Positions 10,141 through 19,447 of a DNA stretch of 64,000 nucleotides are shown in pieces. The translations under genes and the position numbers were made by a program. The notes below the pieces were generated by a model. It had not been told where the DNA came from. It made no database searches and saw nothing but the letters and a program-made list of their open reading frames with translations. Every line of letters starts with the position of its first letter. Within the stretch, counting starts at the first letter, position 1. The stretch is from Pseudomonas fluorescens (lineage in GTDB: Bacteria; Pseudomonadota; Gammaproteobacteria; Pseudomonadales; Pseudomonadaceae): the NCBI RefSeq assembly GCF_001708445.1, contig NZ_CP015637.1, positions 372,001 through 436,000 of the forward strand, in the 5' to 3' direction.

Positions 10141-10965
10141 TCAGACCACCGCCGCCCGCCGCTGAACAAACCGATCCACATACTCATCCGCCGGCGAGTG
10201 CAGGATCTCCCGCGGCGTGCCGACCTGGATCAGCTTGCCGTCCTTGAGGATCGCGATGCGGTTACCGATACGCACGGCCTCGTCGAGGTCGTGGGTGATG
10301 AATACGATGGTCTTGTGCAGGGTCTTTTGCAGCTCGAGCAACTGGTCCTGCATCTCGGCGCGAATCAGCGGGTCGAGGGCGCTGAAGGCTTCGTCCATCA
10401 GGATGATGTCGGTGTCGGCCGCCAGGGCGCGGGCCAGGCCCACACGTTGGCGCATACCGCCGGAGAGCTGGTGCGGGTATTTGTTTTCGTAGCCCTTGAG
10501 GCCCACGGTTTCGACCCAGTGCTGTGCGCGTTCGGTACAGACTTGCTTGGTTTCGCCGCGCACCTTGAGGCCATAGGCGACGTTGTCGAGCACGCTCTTG
10601 TGGGGCAACAGGCCGAAGCTCTGGAACACCATGCTGATCTTGTGCCGACGGAATTGGCGCAGGGCGTCCATGTCCAGTTGCAGGATGTCTTCACCGTCGA
10701 CCAGGATCGCACCGCTGGTGGGGTCGATCAGGCGATTGAAGTGGCGCACCAGCGTGGATTTGCCCGAGCCCGACAGACCCATGATCACGAAGATCTCGCC
10801 GGTACCGATGCTCAGGGACAAATCGTTAACGCCGACCACGCAACCGGTCTCGGCCAGCACTTGATCCTTGGTCTTGCCCTGGCCGATCAACGACAGCGCC
10901 TCCTTGGAGCGGGCGCCGAAGATCTTGAAGACGTTTTTTACTTCGATTTTGCTGACAGTAGTCAT
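10141..10965 (-). CDS. hutV: Histidine ABC transporter, ATP-binding protein
   Basis: ATPase of a ProV/glycine-betaine-type ABC importer, 274 aa. Walker A is GLSGSGKST near residue 69, the ABC signature is [10 protein letters not shown], Walker B is [13 protein letters not shown], and the H-loop is [10 protein letters not shown]. There is no CBS pair at the C-terminus, unlike E. coli ProV. Its ATG overlaps the hutW stop codon (ATGA), so permease and ATPase are translationally coupled. Its place in the hut locus beside hutW and hutX indicates histidine as substrate, as described for HutXWV in P. fluorescens and Sinorhizobium; this is inferred from context. Confidence 0.93.
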   Translation of the reverse strand: MTTVSKIEVKNVFKIFGARSKEALSLIGQGKTKDQVLAETGCVVGVNDLSLSIGTGEIFVIMGLSGSGKSTLVRHFNRLIDPTSGAILVDGEDILQLDMDALRQFRRHKISMVFQSFGLLPHKSVLDNVAYGLKVRGETKQVCTERAQHWVETVGLKGYENKYPHQLSGGMRQRVGLARALAADTDIILMDEAFSALDPLIRAEMQDQLLELQKTLHKTIVFITHDLDEAVRIGNRIAILKDGKLIQVGTPREILHSPADEYVDRFVQRRAAVV

Positions 10966-11813
10966 TTGCTCGCCTCATGCCGTGGACGACCATAGGCCTG
11001 GGTAATGCGGTCGATGACCACTGCGAGAATCACGATCGCCAGCCCGGCTTCCAGGCCACGACCGACGTTGAGGGTCTGGATGCCGACGAGCACGTCTTCG
11101 CCCAGGCCACGGGCGCCGATCATCGAGGCGATCACCACCATCGACAACGCCATCATGGTGGTCTGGTTGATACCGGCCATGATGCTCGGCAGGGCCAGCG
11201 GCAGTTGCACGCCGAACAGTTGCTGCCAGCGGTTGGCACCAAAGGCGTTGATGGCTTCCATGACTTCGCCGTCGACCTGGCGAATCCCCAGGTCGGTCAG
11301 GCGAATCAGCGGCGGCGCGGCGTAGATCACCGTGGCGAAGATCGCCGGCACCTTGCCCAGGCCGAACAGCATCAGCACCGGGATCAGGTACACGAAGCTG
11401 GGCATGGTTTGCATGATATCGAGCAGCGGCATCAGCACCGAACGCAGGCGATTGCTGCGTGCCGACAAAATGCCCAGCGGAATGCCGATCAGCACCGAGA
11501 TCACCGTGGCGACCATCATCAGCGCCAGGGTCTGCATCAGCTTGTCCCACAGGCCGACCGCGCCCACCAGGAACAGCAAGCCGACGATCACCGCCGTGGT
11601 CAGCGCCTTGCGGGTGGCATGCCAGGCAACACCGCCGACGATGGCCAGCATCAGCCACCAGGGAGCTGCACGCAGCAACCCTTCCAGGTTGACGATGGCC
11701 CACAGCAGGGTGTCGGAGATGTGCCGGAACACATCGCCGTAATTGGTGACCAGTGAGTCCACCCAACCGTTGACCCAGTCGGCAATGGAAAACGTAAAAC
11801 TCTCAGGAAACAT
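10962..11813 (-). CDS. hutW: Histidine ABC transporter, permease
   Basis: Inner-membrane permease of the ProW type, about 283 aa. I start at the ATG at 11811-11813 ([20 protein letters not shown]), preceded by GAGAGC; the longer frame upstream runs through the hutX-hutW gap. Several hydrophobic segments follow a short N-terminal tail. The binding-protein-dependent transport signature lies around [18 protein letters not shown], with the EAA-loop Gly. It overlaps hutV by four bases. A palindromic hairpin in the gap to hutX may stabilise the hutX part of the transcript. Confidence 0.93.
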   Translation of the reverse strand: MFPESFTFSIADWVNGWVDSLVTNYGDVFRHISDTLLWAIVNLEGLLRAAPWWLMLAIVGGVAWHATRKALTTAVIVGLLFLVGAVGLWDKLMQTLALMMVATVISVLIGIPLGILSARSNRLRSVLMPLLDIMQTMPSFVYLIPVLMLFGLGKVPAIFATVIYAAPPLIRLTDLGIRQVDGEVMEAINAFGANRWQQLFGVQLPLALPSIMAGINQTTMMALSMVVIASMIGARGLGEDVLVGIQTLNVGRGLEAGLAIVILAVVIDRITQAYGRPRHEASK

Positions 11814-11850
11814 AGCGTGCTCTCGATCCAGTGGGTTGTGGCCAGGCGCC

Positions 11851-11872
11851 CGGCTACCCCTCAGGGTAGCCG
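11851..11872 (-). promoter_or_regulatory. Hairpin between hutX and hutW
   Basis: Perfect nine-base-pair stem (CGGCTACCC / GGGTAGCCG) with a four-base loop in the 71-base gap between the binding-protein gene and the permease gene. There is no U-tract, so it is more likely an mRNA 3'-end stabiliser or attenuating hairpin than a full terminator. Such hairpins after the binding-protein gene are common in ABC operons and let that protein be made in excess. Confidence 0.6.
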
Positions 11873-11884
11873 TGCACACTTGAC

Positions 11885-12850
11885 CTACAAGGCCGCGTCG
11901 ATTTTCTTGGCTGCGTCTTCACTCACCCAGGCGTGCCAGACTTCAGGATGTTCCTTGAGGAAAATTTTCGCCAGTTTCGGCGACTCAATTCGCTCCTTGG
12001 CCATGCGCCCCAGGTTCTGGTTCAGCAGGTCGATGGGCAGGTTGACTTTTTCCAGCACCGCCACCAGTTCCGGGGCTTGTTCGTGGAAGGTCTTGGACAG
12101 GCCGACCTTGATGCTCACGCTTTTATCCACACCCGGTTTTTCTTCCAGTTTCACCAGGTCGACCTGGCCCATCAGCGGTGTCGGCGACCAGTAGTAGAAC
12201 AGGATCGGTTCGCCACGCTTGTAGCTCGACAGCACCGCGGCATCCAACGCCGGGCCGGTGCCTGGACGGAAGTTGGTGTAGCTGCTTTCCAGGCCGTAGC
12301 TCTTGAGCATTTCGCTGTTGTCCAGCTCGCAGGTCCAGCCGGCCGGACAGTTGTAGAAACGGCCCTTGGAGGGTTCTTCCGGGTCTTTGAACACAGAGGC
12401 GTACTTGGCCAGGTCGGCGATGTTTTTCAGGCCCGCCGCCTTGGGTTCCAGCTTGCGCTTGGCATCACCTTCGACCACATAGCGCGGCACGTACCAGCCT
12501 TCGATAGCGCCCACAATCGGCGCACCGACGCCGACGACTTTGCCGGCCTTCTCGGCCTTGTTCCACACTTCGCTGCGGCCAACCCACTCTTCGGCAAACA
12601 CTTGGATATCGTTGCTGCTCAGGGCGTTTTCCATGGTGATGGAGTTGCCGGGCAGGCTATCGGTTTTGCAGTCGTAGCCTTTTTCCAGAACGGTTTGCAG
12701 GATGTCGGTGAGCAACATGCCGCTTTCCCAGTTCAGGCCGGCGAACTTCACCGGTTTACCGGATTCACACCAACCGGCCGCCTGGGCGCCAGCAGTGGCC
12801 AGCAAGCCCGCGGAGAATACGGTGGTCAACAGGGTCTTGTGCATTTTCAT
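11885..12850 (-). CDS. hutX: Histidine ABC transporter, periplasmic binding protein
   Basis: Substrate-binding protein of the OpuAC/ProX family, about 321 aa. The start is the ATG at 12848-12850 (MKMHKTLLTTVFSAGLLATAG), with GGGAG about ten bases upstream. The first 24 residues form a Sec signal peptide with likely cleavage after AGAQA. The mature part begins GWCESGKPVKFAGLNWESG, typical of the family. It is the first gene of the hutXWV transporter. Its substrate, histidine rather than betaine, is inferred from the hut context. Confidence 0.92.
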   Translation of the reverse strand: MKMHKTLLTTVFSAGLLATAGAQAAGWCESGKPVKFAGLNWESGMLLTDILQTVLEKGYDCKTDSLPGNSITMENALSSNDIQVFAEEWVGRSEVWNKAEKAGKVVGVGAPIVGAIEGWYVPRYVVEGDAKRKLEPKAAGLKNIADLAKYASVFKDPEEPSKGRFYNCPAGWTCELDNSEMLKSYGLESSYTNFRPGTGPALDAAVLSSYKRGEPILFYYWSPTPLMGQVDLVKLEEKPGVDKSVSIKVGLSKTFHEQAPELVAVLEKVNLPIDLLNQNLGRMAKERIESPKLAKIFLKEHPEVWHAWVSEDAAKKIDAAL

Positions 12851-12919
12851 TGTTGTGACGCTCCCAATCATGAAATGGATTACGGCAGTCATTAGGCATC
12901 CTGCCCTGTCCACGTCCCC

Positions 12920-14380
12920 TCAGGCCTGTGCAACCAGCCCGTTTGTCGTCGTTGGTACAGCGCCCTGCTCTAGCGGCAGGATCAGGTGTTCAGGCATCGA
13001 TCTGGGCCATTTTTTTGCCGCCCAGTAGTACAGCGCGGCGGGAAGTACCAGGCCGATGATCCAGGAAATGTCCACATCCCCCAGGGCCGCCACCAGCGGG
13101 CCGGTGTAGAACTTGGTGGAGATGAATGGCAATTGCACCAGCACCCCGAATACGTAGACGCTGATACCGACCGGGTTCCAACGGCCGTAGCGACCGTTCG
13201 GATCGGCCAGCGCCGACACGTCATAGCGATCACGAGTGATGCAGTAGTAGTCGACCAGGTTGATCGCACTCCAAGGCGTAAAGAACGCCAGCAGGAACAG
13301 GATGAAAGACTTGAATGCACCGAGGAACGAGTGCTGGCCAAGCAAGGCGATCAGGGTCGCCGCGCCAACGATGGCCAGCACGAACACCAGACGCTGCAAG
13401 CGCGTGACCTCCAGGCGACCCCGAAAGCCGCTGATGATGGTCGCGATGCACATGAAGCTGCCGTAGGAGTTCAGCGTGGAGATGGTGACCTTGCCGAACG
13501 CGATGCTGAAGTACAGCAGCGCAGCCGAGGCCCCCGCACCACCCAGACCTACGATGTAGGCCACTTCATGACCGGCAAATTGCCCGTTGGACATGGCCGC
13601 GGCAAACACGCCGAGGATCATCGCCACCTGTGCGCCAACCACCGAACCGGCACCGGCCGCCAGAAAGGTTTTCACCGAGGACGTCGTGCTCGGCAGGTAG
13701 CGTGAATAGTCCGCCACGTAAGGGCCGAAGGCGATTTGCCAGGATGCCGCGAGCGACACCGCCAGCAGGAAGCTGCTCCAACTGAAGTGGCGGATTTGCA
13801 GGAGCGCACCAACGTCGGCCTGGCTCATCAGACGGCTGAACAGGTAGACAAAGGCAATCACGCCAATGACGCTGGCAACGCGGCCGATGAAGTGGATCAC
13901 CCGATAACCGAGCACCGTGACCAGCACGATGACACTGGCGAAGGCCAGGATCCCGACGCTGTCGCTGACACCGAACAATTGGCCCAGCGCCTGACCGGAA
14001 AGCACCGTGCCCGTCGCGGTGAAACCGAGGTACATCAAGCAGACCAGTACGATCGGGATCGCCGCGCCATACACACCGAATTGCACCCGGCTGGAGATCA
14101 TCTGCGGCAGGCCCAGCTTGGGCCCTTGCGCCGCGTGCAACGCCATCACACCACCGCCCAGCAGTTGACCGATCAGCAGGCCGATCAACGACCAGAACAC
14201 ATCACCGCCCAGCACCACGGCCAGGGCCCCGGTGACGATCGCAGTGATCTGCAGGTTGGCACCCAGCCACAGGGTGAACTGGCTCAATAGACGACCGTGT
14301 CTTTCCGCTTCCGGGATGTAGTCGATCGAACGCCTTTCGATCAACGGGGTGGTGCTTGCACGCGCATCATTTGCAGCCAT
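12920..14380 (-). CDS. hutT: NCS1-family permease of the hut locus, probable urocanate transporter
   Basis: Twelve-helix inner-membrane transporter of the nucleobase-cation-symport-1 (cytosine permease-like) family, 486 aa. The hydrophilic N-terminus (about 35 residues, ending ERHGRLLSQFTLWLGANL) matches the family's entry to helix 1, and hydrophobic segments continue to WIIGLVLPAALYYWAAKKW. In P. fluorescens SBW25 a hut-linked transporter called HutTu was shown to import urocanate; the position here between hutX and hutU fits that gene. The substrate is inferred. It is separated from hutU by a REPIN. Confidence 0.82.
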   Translation of the reverse strand: MAANDARASTTPLIERRSIDYIPEAERHGRLLSQFTLWLGANLQITAIVTGALAVVLGGDVFWSLIGLLIGQLLGGGVMALHAAQGPKLGLPQMISSRVQFGVYGAAIPIVLVCLMYLGFTATGTVLSGQALGQLFGVSDSVGILAFASVIVLVTVLGYRVIHFIGRVASVIGVIAFVYLFSRLMSQADVGALLQIRHFSWSSFLLAVSLAASWQIAFGPYVADYSRYLPSTTSSVKTFLAAGAGSVVGAQVAMILGVFAAAMSNGQFAGHEVAYIVGLGGAGASAALLYFSIAFGKVTISTLNSYGSFMCIATIISGFRGRLEVTRLQRLVFVLAIVGAATLIALLGQHSFLGAFKSFILFLLAFFTPWSAINLVDYYCITRDRYDVSALADPNGRYGRWNPVGISVYVFGVLVQLPFISTKFYTGPLVAALGDVDISWIIGLVLPAALYYWAAKKWPRSMPEHLILPLEQGAVPTTTNGLVAQA

Positions 14381-14426
14381 GGGTGTTCAACCTCTGATGG
14401 ATTGTTTTGGGTTCGCCGCCGATCAC

Positions 14427-14517
14427 ATGTGGAGGGGGCTTGCTGCCGATGGCAGTGGGTCAGTCGCCAGACCTATTGGCTGATACACCACCATCGGGAG
14501 CAAGCCCCCTCCCACAT
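14427..14517. repeat. REPIN, TGTGGGAGGGGGCTTG-type (slightly diverged)
   Basis: Inverted pair between hutT and hutU. The left arm reads ATGTGGAGGGGGCTTGCTGC (one G missing and a C-to-T change against the consensus); the right arm is ATCGGGAGCAAGCCCCCTCC. Type A family. Confidence 0.9.
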
Positions 14518-14520
14518 CGG

Positions 14521-16206
14521 TTACTTGATCATCGGCAGGTTCAGCCCCTGCTCTTTGGCGCAGTCGATCGCGATCTGGTAACCCGCATCGGCATGACGCA
14601 TCACCCCGGTGGCCGGGTCGTTGTGCAGTACGCGAGCAATCCGCTCAGCGGCTTCGTCGGTGCCGTCACAGACGATTACCATCCCGGAGTGTTGGGAGAA
14701 GCCCATGCCCACGCCGCCGCCGTGGTGCAGCGAAACCCAGGTCGCGCCGCTGGCGGTGTTGAGCAAGGCGTTGAGCAGAGGCCAATCGGACACGGCGTCG
14801 GAACCGTCCTGCATGGCTTCGGTTTCGCGGTTGGGGCTGGCCACCGAGCCGGAGTCCAGGTGGTCACGGCCGATCACGACCGGTGCCGACAGCTCACCGC
14901 TGCGCACCATTTCGTTGAACGCCAGGCCCAGCTTGGCGCGCTGGCCCAGGCCAACCCAGCAGATACGCGCCGGCAGGCCCTGGAAGCTGATGCGCTCGCG
15001 CGCCATGTCCAGCCAGTTGTGCAGGTGGGCGTCGTCGGGGATCAGCTCCTTGACCTTGGCGTCGGTCTTGTAGATGTCCTGCGGGTCACCGGACAGCGCC
15101 GCCCAACGGAACGGGCCGATGCCACGGCAGAACAGCGGGCGGATGTACGCCGGTACGAAGCCTGGGAAGTCGAACGCATTTTCCACGCCCTCTTCCTGCG
15201 CCATCTGGCGGATGTTGTTGCCGTAATCGAAGGTCGGGATGCCTTGCTTCTGGAATTCCAACATGGCTTTGACGTGCACGGCCATCGACTGCTTGGCGGC
15301 CTTGATCACGGCCGCCGGTTCGGTCTTGGCGCGGGCGCGGTATTCGTCCCAGGTCCAACCGGCCGGCAGGTAACCGTTGAGTGGGTCGTGGGCGCTGGTC
15401 TGGTCGGTGACCATGTCCGGACGCACGCCGCGCTTGACCAGTTCCGGCAGGATTTCGGCGGCGTTACCCAGCAGGGCGATGGAAATCGCCTTGCCCTCTT
15501 TGGTGTACTTGGCAATGCGCGCCAGGGCGTCGTCGAGGTCGGTGGCTTGTTCGTCGACGTAACGGCTGTTCAGGCGGAAATCGATGCTGACCTGTTGGCA
15601 TTCAATGTTCAACGAGCAGGCGCCAGCCAGGGTTGCGGCCAGTGGTTGAGCGCCGCCCATGCCGCCGAGGCCGGCGGTCAGTACCCAACGGCCCTTGAGG
15701 TCGCTGTTGTAATGCTGGCGACCGGCTTCGACGAAGGTTTCGTACGTGCCTTGGACGATGCCCTGGCTACCGATGTAGATCCAGCTGCCGGCGGTCATCT
15801 GGCCGTACATGGCCAGGCCCTTGGCATCCAGTTCGTTGAAGTGTTCCCAGCTGGCCCAGTGCGGCACCAGGTTGGAGTTGGCGATCAGCACGCGCGGCGC
15901 ATTGGTGTGGGTCTTGAACACGCCGACCGGTTTGCCGGATTGCACCAGCAGGGTTTCGTCGTCATTCAGGTGGGTGAGGCTTTCGACGATCTGGTCGTAG
16001 CACTCCCAGTTGCGCGCTGCACGGCCAATACCACCGTACACCACCAGTTCTTTCGGGTTCTCGGCCACTTGCGGGTCAAGGTTGTTCATCAGCATGCGCA
16101 GCGGCGCTTCGGTCAGCCAGCTTTTGGCGGTGAGCTTATTACCGCGGGCGGCACGGATTTCGACGTCACGGTATTTTGTAGGCCTTGCTTTCGAAAAATC
16201 GGTCAC
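14521..16206 (-). CDS. hutU: Urocanate hydratase
   Basis: Second enzyme of histidine breakdown: urocanate to imidazolonepropionate, using tightly bound NAD+ as an electrophile. I choose the GTG at 16204-16206 (reads [22 protein letters not shown]), which has GAGGAG seven bases upstream; the ATG six codons earlier sits over this Shine-Dalgarno sequence. The product is 561 aa, the normal length. Family motifs include [12 protein letters not shown], the Gly-rich NAD site [12 protein letters not shown] near residue 175, and the conserved [16 protein letters not shown] with the catalytic-region residues. It is driven by its own sigma-54-type promoter with a HutC-type operator. Confidence 0.97.
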   Translation of the reverse strand: MTDFSKARPTKYRDVEIRAARGNKLTAKSWLTEAPLRMLMNNLDPQVAENPKELVVYGGIGRAARNWECYDQIVESLTHLNDDETLLVQSGKPVGVFKTHTNAPRVLIANSNLVPHWASWEHFNELDAKGLAMYGQMTAGSWIYIGSQGIVQGTYETFVEAGRQHYNSDLKGRWVLTAGLGGMGGAQPLAATLAGACSLNIECQQVSIDFRLNSRYVDEQATDLDDALARIAKYTKEGKAISIALLGNAAEILPELVKRGVRPDMVTDQTSAHDPLNGYLPAGWTWDEYRARAKTEPAAVIKAAKQSMAVHVKAMLEFQKQGIPTFDYGNNIRQMAQEEGVENAFDFPGFVPAYIRPLFCRGIGPFRWAALSGDPQDIYKTDAKVKELIPDDAHLHNWLDMARERISFQGLPARICWVGLGQRAKLGLAFNEMVRSGELSAPVVIGRDHLDSGSVASPNRETEAMQDGSDAVSDWPLLNALLNTASGATWVSLHHGGGVGMGFSQHSGMVIVCDGTDEAAERIARVLHNDPATGVMRHADAGYQIAIDCAKEQGLNLPMIK

Positions 16207-16274
16207 AGCTGGACTCCTCGGCATGATGCGCGAACATGGACGGTGCGAAGGAGAGTCTTACGCACACATCTTTA

Positions 16275-16288
16275 CTTGTACATACAAG
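16275..16288. promoter_or_regulatory. HutC-type operator at the hutU promoter
   Basis: Perfect inverted repeat CTTGTA-CA-TACAAG. It covers the expected transcription start of the hutU sigma-54 promoter, so a bound repressor would block initiation. It shares the TGTA-N2-TACA core with the palindrome in the hutC-hutF gap. HutC is a GntR-family repressor released by urocanate. Confidence 0.75.
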
Positions 16289-16292
16289 CATA

Positions 16293-16308
16293 TGCAATCA
16301 GGCGGCCA
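16293..16308 (-). promoter_or_regulatory. Sigma-54 promoter of hutU
   Basis: On the reverse strand the sequence TTGGCCGCCTGATTGCAT carries GG and GC exactly ten bases apart (consensus TGGCACG-N4-TTGCW). The start point expected about twelve bases downstream falls near 16282, inside the HutC palindrome. Pseudomonas hut genes are known to depend on sigma-54 with CbrB or NtrC as activators, which fits. Confidence 0.75.
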
Positions 16309-16515
16309 ACTTTCTGAGCGAGGTGTTCGGATTTTTTTGGAAAGCGCGTTCGAGCCTTGGAAATTAAGGCTTGGAGGGATGATGAAATTTCTTACGAAGG
16401 CGTTTTATAGCGAGGGAGGTTTGTCACGACAGCGCGGTTTTGCGCCGCGCTGGGGCGTTCGGTAACAAAATGGTGCGGGAGTTGGAAACAGGTCGCAAGA
16501 ACAGTGGGAAACAAA
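16309..16515. other. Upstream region of hutU, no gene seen
   Basis: Non-coding stretch between the hutU promoter and the REPIN next to hutD. It is the expected place for enhancer sites of CbrB or NtrC, though I could not identify one by eye. A GC-rich hairpin (AGCGCGG ... CCGCGCT) lies at about 16431-16451. Together with the operator, promoter and REPIN it makes up the 402-base gap between hutU and hutD. Confidence 0.4.
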
Positions 16516-16604
16516 TGTGGGAGGGGGCTTGCCCCCGATAGCGGTGGATCAGTCAGCCCATCTGGTACTGACACACCTATATCGGGAGCAAGCCCCCTCC
16601 CACA
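16516..16604. repeat. REPIN, TGTGGGAGGGGGCTTG-type
   Basis: Inverted REP pair directly downstream of the hutD stop codon (read on the reverse strand). The left arm is TGTGGGAGGGGGCTTGCCCC and the right arm ends AGCCCCCTCCCACA. The inner spacer begins GATAGCGGTGGATCAGTCA, shared with the copies at 39265 and 40767. Confidence 0.92.
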
Positions 16605-16608
16605 GTTT

Positions 16609-17169
16609 TTAACCGCGTGCGGTCAGTTCGATGATGCAGCTGCGGCCAGCCACGCCTATGTCCAACAGGCCGGTGTTACCGTCGATTTGCAGGCAATCGT
16701 GATGACCCAGCGTGTGCCCCAGCACCTTCACTTCATCCGCCACGCTGAACACCAGCACGGTCTGCGCGGTACTGAAGAACTGCTGCACACCGTCCACCCA
16801 TTGCAGCCTCGCGTGGTAACGCTGGGGCGAATAGATCAGGTTGAAATCGCGGATCGGCCCGGTGATCAGGCGGCATGACACCTGGCTATCACCCTTGAAG
16901 GCAAATGGTTGCAGGGGCAACAGGCCGCGCTGTTCTTCGCCATCCACGGTCAACACCATGCCGGCGCCCTTGATCACCGTGATCACGCGCTGGTAACCGG
17001 CGAAGCTGGAAAAACCGCCCGACTCGCCGATGTCGGCAATCGACAAGCGCCAGCCAAACCCCTCCAGGCCCTCGCCAGCATCACGGGTGATTTCTTCGGT
17101 GCTGCCACCGCCGTTTTTCCACGGCATGCGCACGTAATCGGTGGCGCGCCAGACTTTCACTGCACTCAT
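16609..17169 (-). CDS. hutD: HutD family protein
   Basis: Small cupin-fold protein of the hut locus, 186 aa, normal length for HutD/Ves. It begins MSAVKVWRATDYVRMPWKNGGGSTEEI, and the PWKNGGG(S/T)xE stretch is the family hallmark. In P. fluorescens HutD was proposed to act as a governor that limits hut expression and may bind formylglutamate; no enzyme activity is established. Its ATG overlaps the hutC stop (ATGA), so repressor and governor are made together. Confidence 0.95.
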   Translation of the reverse strand: MSAVKVWRATDYVRMPWKNGGGSTEEITRDAGEGLEGFGWRLSIADIGESGGFSSFAGYQRVITVIKGAGMVLTVDGEEQRGLLPLQPFAFKGDSQVSCRLITGPIRDFNLIYSPQRYHARLQWVDGVQQFFSTAQTVLVFSVADEVKVLGHTLGHHDCLQIDGNTGLLDIGVAGRSCIIELTARG

Positions 17170-17915
17170 TTACTGAAACGTCCTTCCAGGCTATGACGGG
17201 AACCGGGGTGGATCAAACGCGCGGCGGTCACCGGCTGGCGACCCGACCACGTGCGGCGGCGAATCAACAGGCATGGCTCGCTCGGCTCGATCTGCAACAG
17301 TTTGCACTCGGTGGCATCGGCGAGGATCGCTTCAACCACGTGCTCGCCTTCGGTCAGCGGCGCCACCTGGTTCAGATAGGCGTAGGGCGTTTGCTGGGTG
17401 AAATCCTGTTGCAGGTATTCCGGGGCGACCAGCGCGTTGACGAAACGGTCTTCGATTTGCACGGGAATATCGTTTTCGTAATGCACGATCAACGAGTGGA
17501 ACACCCGTCCGCCCTCACGCATTTCCAGGGCGACGGCGCGCTCGGAACCGGCGGCCTCTTCGCCCAAGGTGATGACCTGGCAGGTATGGCGATGTCCGCG
17601 GGAGGCGATCTCATCGGCAATGTTGTGCACTTCAAACAGCGCGGACTGGCTCTTGGGCTCGGCGACGAACGTACCCACGCCTTGCATGCGTACCAGCAAA
17701 CCTTCGGCGGTGAGTTCGCGCAGGGCGCGGTTGATGGTCATGCGGCTGAAACCCAGCTGGCTGACCAGTTCGCTCTCCGACGGTACGCGGTAATGGGGCG
17801 GCCAGTTGCCGTTGAGGATCTGCTGGCTGATCATCTGTTTGACGCGGGCATACAAGGGCGCCGGACTTTCGTCCATGTGGGCAGCCAGCGAAGACTTGGC
17901 GGGCGGAGTCGGCAC
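17166..17915 (-). CDS. hutC: Histidine utilization repressor (GntR family)
   Basis: Transcriptional repressor of the hut genes, released by urocanate. I start at the GTG at 17913-17915 (reads VPTPPAKSSLAAHMDESP), which has AAGGA six bases upstream, giving 249 aa as in other pseudomonads. The N-terminal winged helix-turn-helix (about residues 20-85) shows the GntR pattern YRVPSESELVSQLGFSRM followed by a recognition region; the C-terminal UTRA domain (about 105-245) binds the effector. It is divergent from hutF; the palindrome between them suggests autoregulation. Confidence 0.95.
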   Translation of the reverse strand: MPTPPAKSSLAAHMDESPAPLYARVKQMISQQILNGNWPPHYRVPSESELVSQLGFSRMTINRALRELTAEGLLVRMQGVGTFVAEPKSQSALFEVHNIADEIASRGHRHTCQVITLGEEAAGSERAVALEMREGGRVFHSLIVHYENDIPVQIEDRFVNALVAPEYLQQDFTQQTPYAYLNQVAPLTEGEHVVEAILADATECKLLQIEPSEPCLLIRRRTWSGRQPVTAARLIHPGSRHSLEGRFSK

Positions 17916-17978
17916 AGGGAATCCTTGCAGGTGGAAAAGATGCATAGATTGCCGGAGTTTACCGAGCAGGCAAACGTC

Positions 17979-17997
17979 TGTATATGTATATACAAAT
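17979..17997. promoter_or_regulatory. HutC-type operator between hutC and hutF
   Basis: AT-rich palindromic stretch TGTATATGTATATACAAAT with a perfect ten-base core TGTATATACA at 17985-17994. It lies in the 108-base divergent gap, 26 bases before the hutF start and 64 before the hutC start, so one repressor site could serve both directions. The core resembles the operator at hutU. Confidence 0.7.
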
Positions 17998-18023
17998 AAA
18001 CACACGACCGGGGTGCTCTAATC

Positions 18024-19388
18024 ATGTCCGCTTTCTTTGCCGAACGCGCGCTGCTGCCTAATGGATGGGCCAACGATGTACGTCTTGAAGTCGACGCCGC
18101 TGGCGTACTGACACGCGTCCAGGCCAATGCCAGTGCAGACGCCGCCGAACGGCTCAGAGGTCCGCTGCTGGCGGGCATGCCGAACCTGCATTCCCACGCG
18201 TTTCAACGCGCCATGGCGGGCCTGGCGGAAGTCGCCGGCAACCCGAATGACAGCTTCTGGACCTGGCGCGAGTTGATGTACCGCATGGTCGGCAAGATCA
18301 ACCCGGCGCAGTTGCAGGTCATCGCCCGACAGCTGTACATCGAGATGCTCAAGGCCGGTTACACCTCGGTGGCTGAGTTCCACTACGTGCATCACGACGT
18401 CAGCGGCCAACCCTATGCCGACCGCACGGAACTGTCACGCCAGATCAGCCAGGCCGCTACGAGCAGCGGGATCGGCCTGACGCTGGTGCCGGTGCTGTAC
18501 AGCCACTCCGGGTTTGGCGGACAGGCACCGAATGAAGGGCAGCGCCGGTTTATCAACAGCACCGAAAACTACCTCGACCTGCAGGCGCGCTTGCAACCGA
18601 TCCTCGCGGCGCAGCCAGCGCAACAACTGGGCCTGTGTTTTCACTCCCTGCGTGCGGTCACGCCGGAGCAGATCCATGAGGTACTCGCGGCCAGCGACAA
18701 GACCTGCCCCGTGCACATCCACATCGCCGAACAGCAAAAAGAAGTCGACGACTGCCTGGCCTGGAGCGGCAAACGCCCACTGCAATGGCTGTACGACAAT
18801 GTCGACGTCGACGAACGCTGGTGCCTGGTCCATGCCACCCACGCCAACCCGGAAGAGGTCACGCGCATGGCCAGGAGCCGGGCGATTGCCGGCTTGTGCC
18901 TGACCACCGAAGCCAACCTGGGCGACGGGATCTTCCCGGCCGTGGACTTTCTCGCCCAGGGTGGGCGCATGGGGATTGGCTCCGACAGCCATGTGTCGCT
19001 GAGCGTGGTGGAAGAACTGCGCTGGCTGGAATACGGCCAGCGCCTGCGCGATCAGCGGCGCAACCGCCTGTATCGCAGTGATCAGCCGATGGTCGGCCGC
19101 ACGCTGTTCGACGCCGCGCTCGACGGCGGCGCCCAGGCGCTGGGACAGCCGATTGGGCAATTGGCAGTGGGCAAGCGTGCGGATTGGATCGTGCTGGACG
19201 GCAACGATCCGTACCTGGCGACGGCGACCGAAGACGGGATTCTCAATCGCTGGTTGTTTGCCGGTGGGGATCGACAGGTGCGCGATGTAATGGTCAACGG
19301 GAAGTGGGTAGTGCGCGATGGGCGGCATGCCGGCGAGGAAGAAAGCAGCCGGGCGTTTACGCAGGTCTTGAGGGATTTGTTGGGCTGA
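18024..19388 (+). CDS. hutF: Formimidoylglutamate deiminase
   Basis: Fourth step of the five-step pathway: N-formimino-L-glutamate plus water to N-formyl-L-glutamate plus ammonia. 454 aa, the usual size. It is an amidohydrolase-superfamily enzyme: MPNLHSHAFQRAM near residue 55 carries the HxH metal ligands, HIHIAEQ and VHATH give further His residues, and GSDSHVS carries the metal Asp. The substrate for HutG depends on this enzyme. It is divergent from hutC across a HutC-type operator and ends before a strong hairpin. Confidence 0.97.
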   Translation: MSAFFAERALLPNGWANDVRLEVDAAGVLTRVQANASADAAERLRGPLLAGMPNLHSHAFQRAMAGLAEVAGNPNDSFWTWRELMYRMVGKINPAQLQVIARQLYIEMLKAGYTSVAEFHYVHHDVSGQPYADRTELSRQISQAATSSGIGLTLVPVLYSHSGFGGQAPNEGQRRFINSTENYLDLQARLQPILAAQPAQQLGLCFHSLRAVTPEQIHEVLAASDKTCPVHIHIAEQQKEVDDCLAWSGKRPLQWLYDNVDVDERWCLVHATHANPEEVTRMARSRAIAGLCLTTEANLGDGIFPAVDFLAQGGRMGIGSDSHVSLSVVEELRWLEYGQRLRDQRRNRLYRSDQPMVGRTLFDAALDGGAQALGQPIGQLAVGKRADWIVLDGNDPYLATATEDGILNRWLFAGGDRQVRDVMVNGKWVVRDGRHAGEEESSRAFTQVLRDLLG

Positions 19389-19410
19389 CAGGCAATCCAT
19401 AACAAATGTA

Positions 19411-19447
19411 GAGGCCCCCGCTAAATCTCCGATTTAGCGGGGGCCTC
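19411..19447. terminator. Strong hairpin after hutF
   Basis: Seventeen-base-pair perfect stem GAGGCCCCCGCTAAATC / GATTTAGCGGGGGCCTC with a three-base loop. It lies 22 bases after the hutF stop and has no T-run on either side, so it may act as a bidirectional stop or as an RNA-stabilising structure. Confidence 0.55.
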
